A stretch of 37,633 bases of DNA, taken from the NCBI GenBank assembly GCA_942491945.1, contig CALODD010000102.1:1-37633 (forward strand). Reading direction: 5' to 3'. This stretch comes from JAJDYQ01 sp942491945. GTDB taxonomy: Bacteria; Pseudomonadota; Gammaproteobacteria; JAJDYQ01. Shown piece after piece: positions 15,784-24,000 of the stretch (the first letter of the stretch is position 1; the number at the start of each line of letters is the position of its first letter). Both the position numbers and the translations under genes were made by a program. Under the pieces are notes generated by a model that did not search any database, was not told where the DNA came from, and was given only the letters and a program-made list of their open reading frames with translations.

Positions 15784-16686
15784 TTATGCGGCTTGGTTCT
15801 CGCGTCGTTCTACAACTTTTATCCGAATGCTGATAATGAAAAATATCAGTATGTTTGAAAGAGCGACGATCAGCAGAAGTATTCCTGCTTCCTTCCATAG
15901 CGCATCAATATAGCTTTTAAAATACTCTGAATCCTGAATATCGACCATGGTCCAGTTCGTTCCGGGTAATGCTTTTGAGGCCTTAATACTCATTTGTTCT
16001 TCTTTGGTCAGGCGTGCCTCTCTAGCCATGATATCTCTGGTGCCGTCAGAAGATACTTCGACCAGAGTGTCATCATCTGTTTTTACCAGCATCAGACGAT
16101 GTCCCGGTATTTCTCGTGATTTTAGTATTTGCTGGATTGGCTTTGGGTCAAAGCTGGCAAAAAATACTTTATTGAATCCGTCCTTACCTTCAAACGATGA
16201 CATTATGTCGTAGTGATAGTTGCCGGCCTGAGGATGGATGAATACAGGGTTACGTACGTCTTTATTGACACGCTTAACTTCGGTTGAAAAACTCGCAATG
16301 TCACGTTGGCATACTTCACCTACGCGTGCTTCGACATCTTCAAGTAATGGAACGCCACGTCCTGAGGCGATGGTAAAACTGCTGACATTAGGGAAACGCT
16401 GCTGCAGACGTTTTTCAATGACGTTGAATGTGTAATCGTCATCAGGATTACGTGTCAGATGTCTGATTAGTTCACGATATTCATCACCGAATAAACGGGC
16501 ATTTTTGATCTGTGCTGTCAGGCGATAGGAAATATCCTTGGCAGCGCCTTCGACCATGGCTTTCTGAATCTGTAATTGCTGCTGATAATAATCCTGCTCA
16601 CGGTGTTGAGTGAAAATTACCAGGACGATAGCCGTAAAAACGATCGATAGTGCGACGATGAGCGCCAGATGAAGTCGAGTAATCAT
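15784..16686 (-). CDS. Membrane protein with a periplasmic Cache-like domain and no output domain
   Basis: A 300-residue protein with a membrane segment at about 5-26 and another at about 265-290 (EAGILLLIVALSNILIFFIIS), enclosing some 240 periplasmic residues. The loop begins with a long helix (YYQQQLQIQKAMVEGAAKDI) and then alpha/beta segments such as NVSSFTIASGRGVPLLEDVE and NKVFFASFDPKPIQQILKS, the pattern of double-Cache sensor domains. Only about 10 residues follow the second membrane segment, so there is no HAMP, kinase, GGDEF or methyl-accepting part. It may work with a separate partner or be the sensor remnant of a split receptor. It overlaps the GST stop codon by ATGA, so the two are translated together. 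Confidence 0.7.
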   Translation of the reverse strand: MITRLHLALIVALSIVFTAIVLVIFTQHREQDYYQQQLQIQKAMVEGAAKDISYRLTAQIKNARLFGDEYRELIRHLTRNPDDDYTFNVIEKRLQQRFPNVSSFTIASGRGVPLLEDVEARVGEVCQRDIASFSTEVKRVNKDVRNPVFIHPQAGNYHYDIMSSFEGKDGFNKVFFASFDPKPIQQILKSREIPGHRLMLVKTDDDTLVEVSSDGTRDIMAREARLTKEEQMSIKASKALPGTNWTMVDIQDSEYFKSYIDALWKEAGILLLIVALSNILIFFIISIRIKVVERRENQAA

Positions 16687-17339
16687 AGTGCTTTAGATAT
16701 GGCTCCGGCACGCATTTTGACCATGCCATAAAAAATGTCTTTAAATTCAGGGACGACTGAGTTTGTAACGGCGTCAAGTTGCAACAGCGCACTGCTCCAG
16801 ACAGAAAGCTTAGGGAAGCGTTCTGCATCTAGTACATCACGGGCCTGTTTTAGTAAATTTAGTCTCATGAACAGGGCGGCATAGCTGCAGTCGATAAGAG
16901 AGAGCTCGTCGCCATTAAAAAATGCACTATCGCCTTTCAAGGCTTCAACACGATCCAGTTTTTCGTGGATATCGTATTCGACGTCTTCCAGTTTCTCCTC
17001 ATCTTCGGCACCAATAAGCTCGGGTATATCGCCGAGTATAGAACCACAGAATTGCACCCAGGCACGGTTCTGCGCACGAATGAGTGAGTCTTCTGGCATC
17101 ATGCCTCCGCCAGTGGATTCATCGAGAAACTCATTGATGACAGCCGACTCAAAAATGACATGCTCGCCATCAACTTTGACTAGAGGGACCTGCCCAGTCG
17201 GGGATAGTTCTTCAAACCAGAGCGGTGGATCATTGATATCAATATAGGTGATGTTGTAATCAACTTGCTTATTCAACAGTGTGATCACGGATGACTGTAC
17301 AAAAGGGCAAAGCTTAAAGCTGATGAGTTCCAGTTCCAT
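16683..17339 (-). CDS. Glutathione S-transferase family protein
   Basis: A 218-residue protein with the thioredoxin-like N-terminal domain and all-helical C-terminal domain of GSTs. The start MELELISFKLCPFVQSSVIT carries CPFVQ, the active-site cysteine pattern of omega/beta-like or thiol-transferase GSTs rather than a catalytic Ser or Tyr. TGQVPLVKVDGEHVIFESAVI supplies the cis-Pro and the Glu-Ser glutathione-binding pair. The substrate is unknown; deglutathionylation or dehydroascorbate-type reduction would fit the cysteine. It is divergent from the L,D-transpeptidase and coupled to the Cache-like gene. Confidence 0.9.
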   Translation of the reverse strand: MELELISFKLCPFVQSSVITLLNKQVDYNITYIDINDPPLWFEELSPTGQVPLVKVDGEHVIFESAVINEFLDESTGGGMMPEDSLIRAQNRAWVQFCGSILGDIPELIGAEDEEKLEDVEYDIHEKLDRVEALKGDSAFFNGDELSLIDCSYAALFMRLNLLKQARDVLDAERFPKLSVWSSALLQLDAVTNSVVPEFKDIFYGMVKMRAGAISKAL

Positions 17340-17404
17340 GTTTGAATTCCGCTTCTGTTAAGATGGATACGACAAGGCCGCATAGCATAGGTATCTTACC
17401 GGCA

Positions 17405-17974
17405 ATGAGCAAGCACATGGGTAATACAAAGCAAGCGAATCATCATTTACAGATCGTGCGGGAGGCTGCGCAGGCTATCTTAGGTGAAACAGATGTTGAT
17501 ACCTGTCTTTATGTCGATAGCGAAAAACAGAGGCTTGAGCATTGGCAACATGGAGAGCTAGCTAATCAATATGTTATTTCGACGGCGAAAAATGGTATAG
17601 GTTGTGAAGAAGGTTCTTTCTGCACGCCCTCTGGCTTACATCGAATCTCAGAAAAAATTGGATCCGGGGCAGCGGTCAATTCAGTGTTTGTTGGGCGTGA
17701 AGAAACAGGGGAGAGCGCTACGATAGAGACGGATGCTGTTGAAACGGGTGTTGATCAAATTACCAGTCGTATCCTCTGGTTGGATGGACTCGAACCTGAC
17801 GTTAATCAGGGTGGCACCGTGGATAGCCATGATCGCTATATCTATATCCATGGTACGAATGAAGAAGGCCTCTTAGGCAAGGCTGCCTCACATGGCTGTG
17901 TGCGTATAGGGAATGCTGATATAGTGCGATTATTTGAAGATGTGAGTACTGGTACGTTGGTATTTATTACCTGA
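17405..17974 (+). CDS. L,D-transpeptidase (YkuD) family protein without a visible signal peptide
   Basis: The C-terminal half has the YkuD catalytic signature: YIYIHGTNEEGLLGKAASHG followed by CVRIGN, with the nucleophile cysteine in SHGCVRIGN and the upstream His in IHGT. Such enzymes form 3-3 cross-links in peptidoglycan or attach lipoproteins. The N-terminal half includes YVISTAKNGIGCEEGSFCTPSG, the usual entry of the fold. The start is uncertain: ATG at 17405 (189 residues) or 17417 are favoured, because in-frame starts at 17342 (TTG) and 17363 leave no room for two divergent promoters beside the GST start at 17339. None of the starts yields a hydrophobic signal sequence, which is unusual for this family. 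Confidence 0.83.
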   Translation: MSKHMGNTKQANHHLQIVREAAQAILGETDVDTCLYVDSEKQRLEHWQHGELANQYVISTAKNGIGCEEGSFCTPSGLHRISEKIGSGAAVNSVFVGREETGESATIETDAVETGVDQITSRILWLDGLEPDVNQGGTVDSHDRYIYIHGTNEEGLLGKAASHGCVRIGNADIVRLFEDVSTGTLVFIT

Positions 17975-18044
17975 TCAGGATTCGCGTCTGTGAATCAAAG
18001 AGCTCGGCAGGTATACTCGCGGCTGAAATTACAAGGAGCGTAAC

Positions 18045-18425
18045 GTGGCTGCAATTGACCTGACATCTGAATCTTTCCATTCCACCATTGATGACAATGA
18101 CATCGTTATCGTTGATTTCTGGGCAACGTGGTGTGGTCCATGTAAGCAATTTGCGCCTGTTTTCGAGACCGCCTCTGAACTACATGAAGATATTGTTTTC
18201 GGTAAGGTTAATACCGAAGAGCAGCAAGAACTATCTGCTCAGTTTCAGATTCGCTCTATTCCAACCTTGATGATTTTTCGTGAACAAATTGGTGTATTCA
18301 TGCAGCCGGGTGCACTGCCACCTGCGGGTCTTGAAGATGTTATCCAGAAGGTTCGCGAGCTGGATATGGATCATGTCCGCGCTGAAGTTGAGAAACAACA
18401 AGCTGGTCAGGAAAGCCCTGAATAA
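18045..18425 (+). CDS. Thioredoxin family protein with extended C-terminal tail
   Basis: A 126-residue cytoplasmic thiol-disulfide protein. It has the full thioredoxin fold with VDFWATWCGPCKQFAPVFE (CGPC active site) and the cis-Pro in RSIPTLMIF. It is about 15 residues longer than Trx1, with a charged tail (RAEVEKQQAGQESPE). Starting codon is GTG with a good ribosome binding site (AAGGAG, 18033-18038). MFREQIGVFMQPGALPPAGL-type ending resembles the 'thioredoxin TrxC/Trx-like' group that often sits alone. It may reduce the peroxiredoxin or peroxide-damaged proteins, but no specific partner is shown. Confidence 0.92.
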   Translation: MAAIDLTSESFHSTIDDNDIVIVDFWATWCGPCKQFAPVFETASELHEDIVFGKVNTEEQQELSAQFQIRSIPTLMIFREQIGVFMQPGALPPAGLEDVIQKVRELDMDHVRAEVEKQQAGQESPE

Positions 18426-18492
18426 ATATGTTTTGCGGCGTATCGCTGCGTTACGTTTGCAATCAGCACTTTTTGGTGCTTTCGGATAATTC

Positions 18493-19389
18493 ATGAACCC
18501 TGCTGATGAAACCCTGATAGATGGTTTCATCGACCGTCTCTGGATGGAGCGGGGATTAAGCCCGAATACACTGGCCTCCTATCGGTCTGACCTTGCGGGT
18601 TTTGCACGTTGGTTAGAAAAACACCAGTCCTCGCTCGCAAAGGCCAGTCGTTCGCATTTGCAGGAGTATCTGGCTGAACGGCTGGCAGCAAGCGCAAAGC
18701 CACGTACAACAGCACGTTTATTATCCAGTCTGAGGCGTCTATTTCGATTTATGTGCCGTGAAGGCATGCGAGAAGACGATCCATCGGCCTTGCTGGAATC
18801 TCCCAAATTGGGCCGGAGCCTGCCTAAATCACTGAGTGAAACTGATGTGGAGTCATTGATTAACGCTCCTGATACTTCAACATCGTTGGGTCTGAGAGAC
18901 CGAGCGATGCTGGAACTAATGTATGCCTCAGGTCTGCGTGTATCTGAAATTGTCAATCTACAACTGGATGAGATTAGTTTGCGTCGCGGTGTTGTGAGGC
19001 TAACTGGTAAAGGCAATAAGGAGCGACTGGTTCCAATGGGTGAAGAGGCGCTGCACTGGATAGAAAGTTATATCAATGAGGCGCGCGGCGATATATTGAA
19101 GCAGCAACGTAGTTCTGATGTCTTTGTAACCACCCGTGGTGGTGGAATGACTCGCCAGGCCTTCTGGTATCTAATAAAGCGCCATGCCAGGCGAGTTGGT
19201 ATCAAGTATGAATTATCCCCACACACGCTAAGGCACTCATTTGCTACTCATCTGCTCAATCACGGTGCTGATTTACGTGTTGTGCAAATGTTACTGGGGC
19301 ACAGTGACTTATCGACCACACAAATCTATACTCACGTCGCAAAAGCCAGGCTGAAACAGCTGCATGCTAAGCATCATCCACGTGGTTGA
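18493..19389 (+). CDS. xerD: Site-specific tyrosine recombinase XerD
   Basis: Together with XerC it resolves chromosome dimers at dif under FtsK control. Length is 298 residues, identical to E. coli XerD. The catalytic residues fall at Arg149 (SGLRVSEI), Lys173 (GKGNKERLVP), His244 and Arg247 (SPHTLRHSFATH), His270 (LLGHSDLSTTQIYTH) and Tyr279. The N-terminal core-binding domain (LSPNTLASYRSDL) is intact. The dsbC gene follows as in E. coli. This is the housekeeping enzyme, not a phage or integron integrase: no att sites or mobile genes flank it. Confidence 0.97.
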   Translation: MNPADETLIDGFIDRLWMERGLSPNTLASYRSDLAGFARWLEKHQSSLAKASRSHLQEYLAERLAASAKPRTTARLLSSLRRLFRFMCREGMREDDPSALLESPKLGRSLPKSLSETDVESLINAPDTSTSLGLRDRAMLELMYASGLRVSEIVNLQLDEISLRRGVVRLTGKGNKERLVPMGEEALHWIESYINEARGDILKQQRSSDVFVTTRGGGMTRQAFWYLIKRHARRVGIKYELSPHTLRHSFATHLLNHGADLRVVQMLLGHSDLSTTQIYTHVAKARLKQLHAKHHPRG

Positions 19390-19464
19390 TGTAGATAGAA
19401 CATTAAATGGAATTATTTAAGTCTATCCCGGTCAAAACCGGCGATGATTCAAGGAATGGAGCTT

Positions 19465-20196
19465 ATGTTGAAACAAATATTTATTGTAATGCTTACAGGG
19501 ATCGCTTTACTGGGTTTCCAGGTACAGGCTGCTGAGATAACGCCAGAAGTGAAGGCCGTAGTAAAAAAGCTGGGTCTGTCAGATGGTGATGTCGCGGCAA
19601 CCCCGATCGATGGTATATATGAATTACAGGCGGGCACTCAGCTATATTACCTTTCTAGTGACGGTAAATACCTGATTTCCGGAAATATCCTGAATATGGC
19701 AACCAAGGAAAATCTGACCGAGAATCGCCTGAAATCAATTCGCGTTGGCGCCATTGGCGGTGTTGGGGCTGAGCAGATGATCTCTTATAAGGCCAAAGAT
19801 GAGAAACATCAGGTGACCGTGTTTACTGATATCGACTGTGGTTATTGCCGTAAATTGCATGCAGAAATGGATCAGTACAATGACCTGGGTATTACCGTGA
19901 ACTATCTGTTTTATCCGCGTACCGGGCCGGGGTCTGCATCTTATAAATCAGCGATTTCAGTCTGGTGTAATGCAGATCGAAATGATGCCATGACGCGTGC
20001 AAAGCAGGGTGAACAATTAAAAGAGGTGAAATGTACTAATCCAATAGCAAAGCATTTCATTCTGGGTAACGATATGGGGATCAACGGCACGCCAGCGATC
20101 GTGACTGCTCAGGGCGATATGATGCCCGGTTATTTACCGCCTCGTGTACTGAAGCGTCAACTGGATAAAGCGGCTGGAGCTATCGCGAAGAAGTAG
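19465..20196 (+). CDS. dsbC: Periplasmic disulfide isomerase DsbC
   Basis: Homodimeric periplasmic protein that shuffles wrong disulfides, kept reduced by DsbD. I use ATG 19465 (243 residues) with AAGGA at 19451-19455; the signal peptide MLKQIFIVMLTGIALLGFQVQAA then starts properly. Upstream in-frame ATGs at 19444 and 19456 only lengthen it. The N-terminal dimerisation domain precedes the thioredoxin fold with CGYC (DIDCGYCRKLHAEMD), the structural Cys pair (VWCNADRN and VKCTNP) and cis-Pro in GTPAIV. The neighbouring Cys-rich secreted protein at 25523-26599 is a plausible client in principle. Confidence 0.95.
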   Translation: MLKQIFIVMLTGIALLGFQVQAAEITPEVKAVVKKLGLSDGDVAATPIDGIYELQAGTQLYYLSSDGKYLISGNILNMATKENLTENRLKSIRVGAIGGVGAEQMISYKAKDEKHQVTVFTDIDCGYCRKLHAEMDQYNDLGITVNYLFYPRTGPGSASYKSAISVWCNADRNDAMTRAKQGEQLKEVKCTNPIAKHFILGNDMGINGTPAIVTAQGDMMPGYLPPRVLKRQLDKAAGAIAKK

Positions 20197-20209
20197 TTAA
20201 CTGAATATT

Positions 20210-20240
20210 GATCAGAGCCTGATAATGGGCTCTGGTCTTT
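20210..20240 (+). terminator. Probable terminator between dsbC and cnoX
   Basis: GATCAGAGCC (20210-20219) pairs with GGCTCTGGTC (20228-20237) with one G-T pair, then TTT. The stem is good but the T run is short. It lies between convergent genes, most likely serving dsbC. Confidence 0.55.
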
Positions 20241-20248
20241 AAACAGAG

Positions 20249-21112
20249 TTAGTGCAGCAGGTTGAACATCTGGCGACGGTAGCGTCCGACCAGATCGCCC
20301 TGACCGCCAAGTAAGTCAAAGATAGACAGCATTCCTTTCCGAGCCGCATCATCATCCCAGTTGCGGTCTCTTTTCATAATTTCGAGCAATTGCCCAAGTG
20401 CTGCTTCGTAGTCACCATTAAGGGCCTGCCAGGCAGATAGAAGATAGCGACTTTGATGATCTTCAGGTGTGTTACTTAGAGTGACTTCAAGTTCCTCTGG
20501 TTCTGGGCTGTCTTTTACAATGCGAGCAAATTGCATCTGCGCCTGTAGAATTTTGACCTCTTCAGTCTCTCGCTGATCCATGGGTATGGCTTTAAGGATT
20601 TCATCGGCATTATCATGATCACCAGAGAGTACATAGACTCTGGCAAGATCGAGAGGGATACGCTTGTTATTCGGATCTTCCTGATTCGCCTGTATCAGTA
20701 GTTGTCTGGCTTCTTCATATTGTCCCTGATCGGCCATTGCCTGTGCCTGTAACACCAGTTGATCAGATTCGCGTTCGATGTATTTATCGAGCATTTCTTT
20801 GAGCGCGGATTCACTTTGTGCGCCCATAATGTCTTCAACAACCTCACCATTTCGAAATAGCTTTAGCGTTGGCAGGCTGCGTACAGCAAATTGGGCGGCG
20901 AGCTCCTGTTGCTGGTCGGAATTAACTTTGACCAGATGGAGGCCACCCTGATAATCCTCAGCCAGCTTTGTGACTATCGGCATGAGCATCTGGCAGGGGT
21001 TACACCAGTCGGCCCAGAAGTCGACAAGCACAGGGCGCTCGAAAGACCCTTCGATTACCAGTGAATGGAAATTCTCGGGAGTTCCTTCGAAAATGAAAGG
21101 AGAGTCAGCCAT
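20249..21112 (-). CDS. cnoX: Chaperedoxin CnoX (YbbN): thioredoxin domain plus TPR-like repeats
   Basis: A 287-residue cytoplasmic protein. Residues 1-115 form a thioredoxin domain with VDFWADWCNPCQMLMP (CNPC site) and cis-Pro in RSLPTLKLF. From about 118 onwards, helical repeats (AQAMADQGQYEEARQLLIQA, DHDNADEILKAI, NGDYEAALGQLLEIMKRDR) give the TPR-like C-terminal region typical of CnoX. In E. coli CnoX holds oxidised or unfolded proteins and hands them to GroEL; the CNPC site here, unlike E. coli's SQHC, could be redox active, as in Caulobacter CnoX. It follows fdxA by 18 bases and is probably co-transcribed. Confidence 0.92.
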   Translation of the reverse strand: MADSPFIFEGTPENFHSLVIEGSFERPVLVDFWADWCNPCQMLMPIVTKLAEDYQGGLHLVKVNSDQQQELAAQFAVRSLPTLKLFRNGEVVEDIMGAQSESALKEMLDKYIERESDQLVLQAQAMADQGQYEEARQLLIQANQEDPNNKRIPLDLARVYVLSGDHDNADEILKAIPMDQRETEEVKILQAQMQFARIVKDSPEPEELEVTLSNTPEDHQSRYLLSAWQALNGDYEAALGQLLEIMKRDRNWDDDAARKGMLSIFDLLGGQGDLVGRYRRQMFNLLH

Positions 21113-21130
21113 TTTCGATATTCCAGTGTT

Positions 21131-21454
21131 TTAGCGTTCTAATAATTCGAGTTTATTGGGTTTGCCTTCCCATTCTGCAGCATCTGGCGGTGATTCTTTC
21201 ATCTGGTTAATCACTGGCCATTCCTGTGATAGTTCGGCATTAAGCTCAAGGAAGTGTTCCTGTTCCGGGGCCAGATCGTCTTCTGAAAGAATGGCATCAA
21301 TCGGGCATTCAGGCTCGCAAAGGGTGCAATCGATACACTCATCAGGGTCGATAACCAGAAAATTAGGTCCTTCATGAAAACAGTCGACCGGACAGACTTC
21401 TACGCAGTCAGTGTGCTTACATTTAATACAGTCTTCAACGACAACAAATGTCAT
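21131..21454 (-). CDS. fdxA: 7Fe ferredoxin FdxA ([3Fe-4S][4Fe-4S])
   Basis: Low-potential electron carrier. The 107 residues match the FdxA length of Azotobacter and Pseudomonas. Cysteine motifs CIKCKHTDCVEVCP and CIDCTLCEPECP carry the two clusters, the first with the extended spacing that leaves a 3Fe-4S site. The C-terminal extension (ELNAELSQEWPVI) is typical. It is transcribed toward cnoX. Redox partners are not evident in the window. Confidence 0.96.
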   Translation of the reverse strand: MTFVVVEDCIKCKHTDCVEVCPVDCFHEGPNFLVIDPDECIDCTLCEPECPIDAILSEDDLAPEQEHFLELNAELSQEWPVINQMKESPPDAAEWEGKPNKLELLER

Positions 21455-21562
21455 GGTAATTCCTCGTTGATTTACTCAATACCGCGGGCTTTTGGCCCAT
21501 TTAGCGGGCGCATAGTCTACTGATTCTTTATGCAGAGTGCGAGCTGTGTATGGCGATTTAGA

Positions 21563-23935
21563 TCAATTTTTTAGGTTGTCAATTGAGGCTAACAGACTCT
21601 CGTTATCGACCGGTTTTGGAATGTAACCATTACAGCCGGCAGCCTGCATGATATCCAGTGTTTGCTGGTCTGAGGCAGCTGTCAGCGCCATGATAGGCAT
21701 TTTCAGGCCTTGCTCGCGCAGTTTTCTGGCGACTTCATCGCCATTCATGATGGGCATATTCATGTCCATCAGAATCAGGTCAGGGTTTTCCTGTGCCTTG
21801 TCATAGGCTTGCTGACCATCTTCTGCAGTAATGACCGTATAGCCGCCTTTCATCAGGAATAACATGATGAGGTTTCTTGAGTCTGGGTTATCTTCGGCAA
21901 GCAGAATCGTATCGATGGTTTTAATAGTGGCCTCTTCGCTGTCTTCGTCAATGGACTCAGGCTCAGATTTAATCGCACTTTGTCCTGTGGCAGCTTCGAT
22001 TTCGAGTGTGAAAGCTGAGCCTTCACCTAGTTCGGATGTTACTGTAATGCCGCCACCCATCAGGCTGGCCAGGTTGCGGCTAATAGTTAGTCCCAGGCCA
22101 GTACCAGAAACTTCCGAGGCGATGACTGTTTCGGTTTGCTGGAACGACTGAAAGATTTTATCCAGGTCAGTCTGGGCAATACCAGGGCCGGTATCTTTAA
22201 CGCTGATTGATAAGCGATTGTTCTTCCAGTTTAAGATGACTTCGATCTGGCCTTTTTCGGTAAATTTCAGGGCATTACCAATCAGGTTGAGTATTATTTG
22301 CTTTAATCTGACGCGGTCAATTAATAGTATTTCCGGAACGTTCCCGTCTACCGTATCAAAGAGTTTGAGATTCTTTTTATCGGCGAGTGGCTTAAGCAAT
22401 CGAGTGACTTCGTGTAACAGGTCTCGGATATTGTATTCAGCATGGATAAGTTCCAGCTGTTCGGCATCAATCTTGGATTGATCGAGAATATTATTAATTA
22501 GATTTAGCAGATGCTCCGAACTGTTTTCTATAATTTCCAGGTATTCTTCGGTGGTTTCTTCATCTTCCCGGTCCAGTAGAAGTAACTGGTTATACCCCAT
22601 GATGGCGGTAAGTGGAGTACGTAGTTCATGCGTCATATGCGCAAGGAACTTTGCTTTAAGTTCACTGGCTTCTTCCGCTGCCAGTTTCTCGAAATAAAGT
22701 TTCTGGCGTTCAAATTGTAGATGAATCGCTTTGATGAATGTCGCAATGATAACGAATAAAAACCCGATGAGTGCTGGCATTAGATACCAGCCCTGAATAT
22801 TAAACTGGGTATAGAGCAAGATAACGATAAACGCCGATATGACACTGGCTGAGATGTAACCGATATATAAAGAGACAGGTCTTAAGCCTCTTAATAGCAA
22901 AATACCACCGAGAATAATGAGCCAGGGTAATGTGACTATGATGTTAGAGATTAAATGATTTTGAGTTAATACATTGCCATGCTTCAGATTGTGATAGATA
23001 ACGGCAAGAACCTGTAGCCCCGGAATTCGACCCTCGTTAGGAATATAGGTGTAGTCACCAAGCGTTGTTGCGGTACTGCCGATGAATACGGTTTTCCCTT
23101 TGAATGTTTCTGGATTGATGGCTTTTCCTGTCGATCCATCATCCTGCCCGAATACGCTGAGCAATACTTTATAAAATGGTAACAGTGTCATGTCTTGCAT
23201 ATTGTTGGGAAACTTTAACGCGACCAGGCCGTCTCGATTCACCGGCCATTGGTGATTGTTGATTGAAGCGGATCGCCCATCCTCTGAAAAAATAATTTCA
23301 TCGGAGCGGTTTTCCATCAAGGCGGAAATAGCCATGGCTGGCATTTGATGGTCATCAATATTAAATACCAAAGGTACTTTACGTACCGTTGCATCAAATC
23401 CAGGAGTCAGAGTGATTAAACCGATTCGGCTAAACGGTATTAAAGCAGGATAGGGGATAACCGCGCCGAGTGGATCAACAGCGGGTGAATTAGTGACGTT
23501 TATAGCTTGATGCTGTTGTAGTGCGCTATACAGATCATAGTAACGCTCATTCTGAGTTATTGCTGCAATATGGGTATTCGGTGTTTTACGCAGTTCTTCA
23601 ATAAATAATTCATCTCCATTTCGTTTTTCCGCAAATACAATGTCATAAATCAGGTGTTTTGCACCAGCCTCACGTAAATACCGTGTCAGTGATGCATATA
23701 CATAACGATCATAAGGCCAGCTACCGAGCTGGGATTGCAATGCCGTGAGCGATAGTTCATCAATATCAATAATAACGATATCTGAGAAGTCTGAAGGTTC
23801 AGCCCACAGATATTGATTTTTATCGTCGATTAGATGCTGGACACGATCAAAGAAAACCGTATGAGATAGAAAAATGCTACCGATTACTGCAAGTACGGCA
23901 GATAGCAATATAATTTTGCTGTCGGTTATTTTCAC
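21563..23935 (-). CDS. CHASE2-domain hybrid histidine kinase with C-terminal receiver
   Basis: A 790-residue membrane sensor. Order of parts: membrane segment about 8-26; extracytoplasmic CHASE2 domain about 30-325 (IVIIDIDELSLTALQSQLGS ... GKTVFIGSTATTLGD ... PGLQVLAVIYHNL); three membrane segments about 328-402; coiled linker; HisKA with His436 (AHMTHELRTPLTAIMGYNQ); HATPase_c with N box LNLIGNALKF, G1 DTGPGIAQ and G2 GTGLGLTIS; acidic linker 655-672; receiver with phosphoacceptor Asp724 (LILMDMNMP) and Lys774 (YIPKP). There is no His phosphotransfer domain or DNA-binding output, so phosphate must leave via another protein. It lies 65 bases after the FecR-TPR gene, the usual company of CHASE2 proteins, which suggests they sense together. 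Its signal is unknown. Confidence 0.93.
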   Translation of the reverse strand: MKITDSKIILLSAVLAVIGSIFLSHTVFFDRVQHLIDDKNQYLWAEPSDFSDIVIIDIDELSLTALQSQLGSWPYDRYVYASLTRYLREAGAKHLIYDIVFAEKRNGDELFIEELRKTPNTHIAAITQNERYYDLYSALQQHQAINVTNSPAVDPLGAVIPYPALIPFSRIGLITLTPGFDATVRKVPLVFNIDDHQMPAMAISALMENRSDEIIFSEDGRSASINNHQWPVNRDGLVALKFPNNMQDMTLLPFYKVLLSVFGQDDGSTGKAINPETFKGKTVFIGSTATTLGDYTYIPNEGRIPGLQVLAVIYHNLKHGNVLTQNHLISNIIVTLPWLIILGGILLLRGLRPVSLYIGYISASVISAFIVILLYTQFNIQGWYLMPALIGFLFVIIATFIKAIHLQFERQKLYFEKLAAEEASELKAKFLAHMTHELRTPLTAIMGYNQLLLLDREDEETTEEYLEIIENSSEHLLNLINNILDQSKIDAEQLELIHAEYNIRDLLHEVTRLLKPLADKKNLKLFDTVDGNVPEILLIDRVRLKQIILNLIGNALKFTEKGQIEVILNWKNNRLSISVKDTGPGIAQTDLDKIFQSFQQTETVIASEVSGTGLGLTISRNLASLMGGGITVTSELGEGSAFTLEIEAATGQSAIKSEPESIDEDSEEATIKTIDTILLAEDNPDSRNLIMLFLMKGGYTVITAEDGQQAYDKAQENPDLILMDMNMPIMNGDEVARKLREQGLKMPIMALTAASDQQTLDIMQAAGCNGYIPKPVDNESLLASIDNLKN

Positions 23936-24000
23936 CCGCAGAGTGTACTGATTACAGTATCGCTATGCTAGTGGACGCCTGTTGTTGAGTAGATGTCAGA

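Noticed and set aside
18493..19389. Tyrosine recombinase as sign of an integron, phage or genomic island
   Set aside because: Length, catalytic layout and the dsbC neighbour identify housekeeping XerD; no att repeats or mobile genes are nearby.
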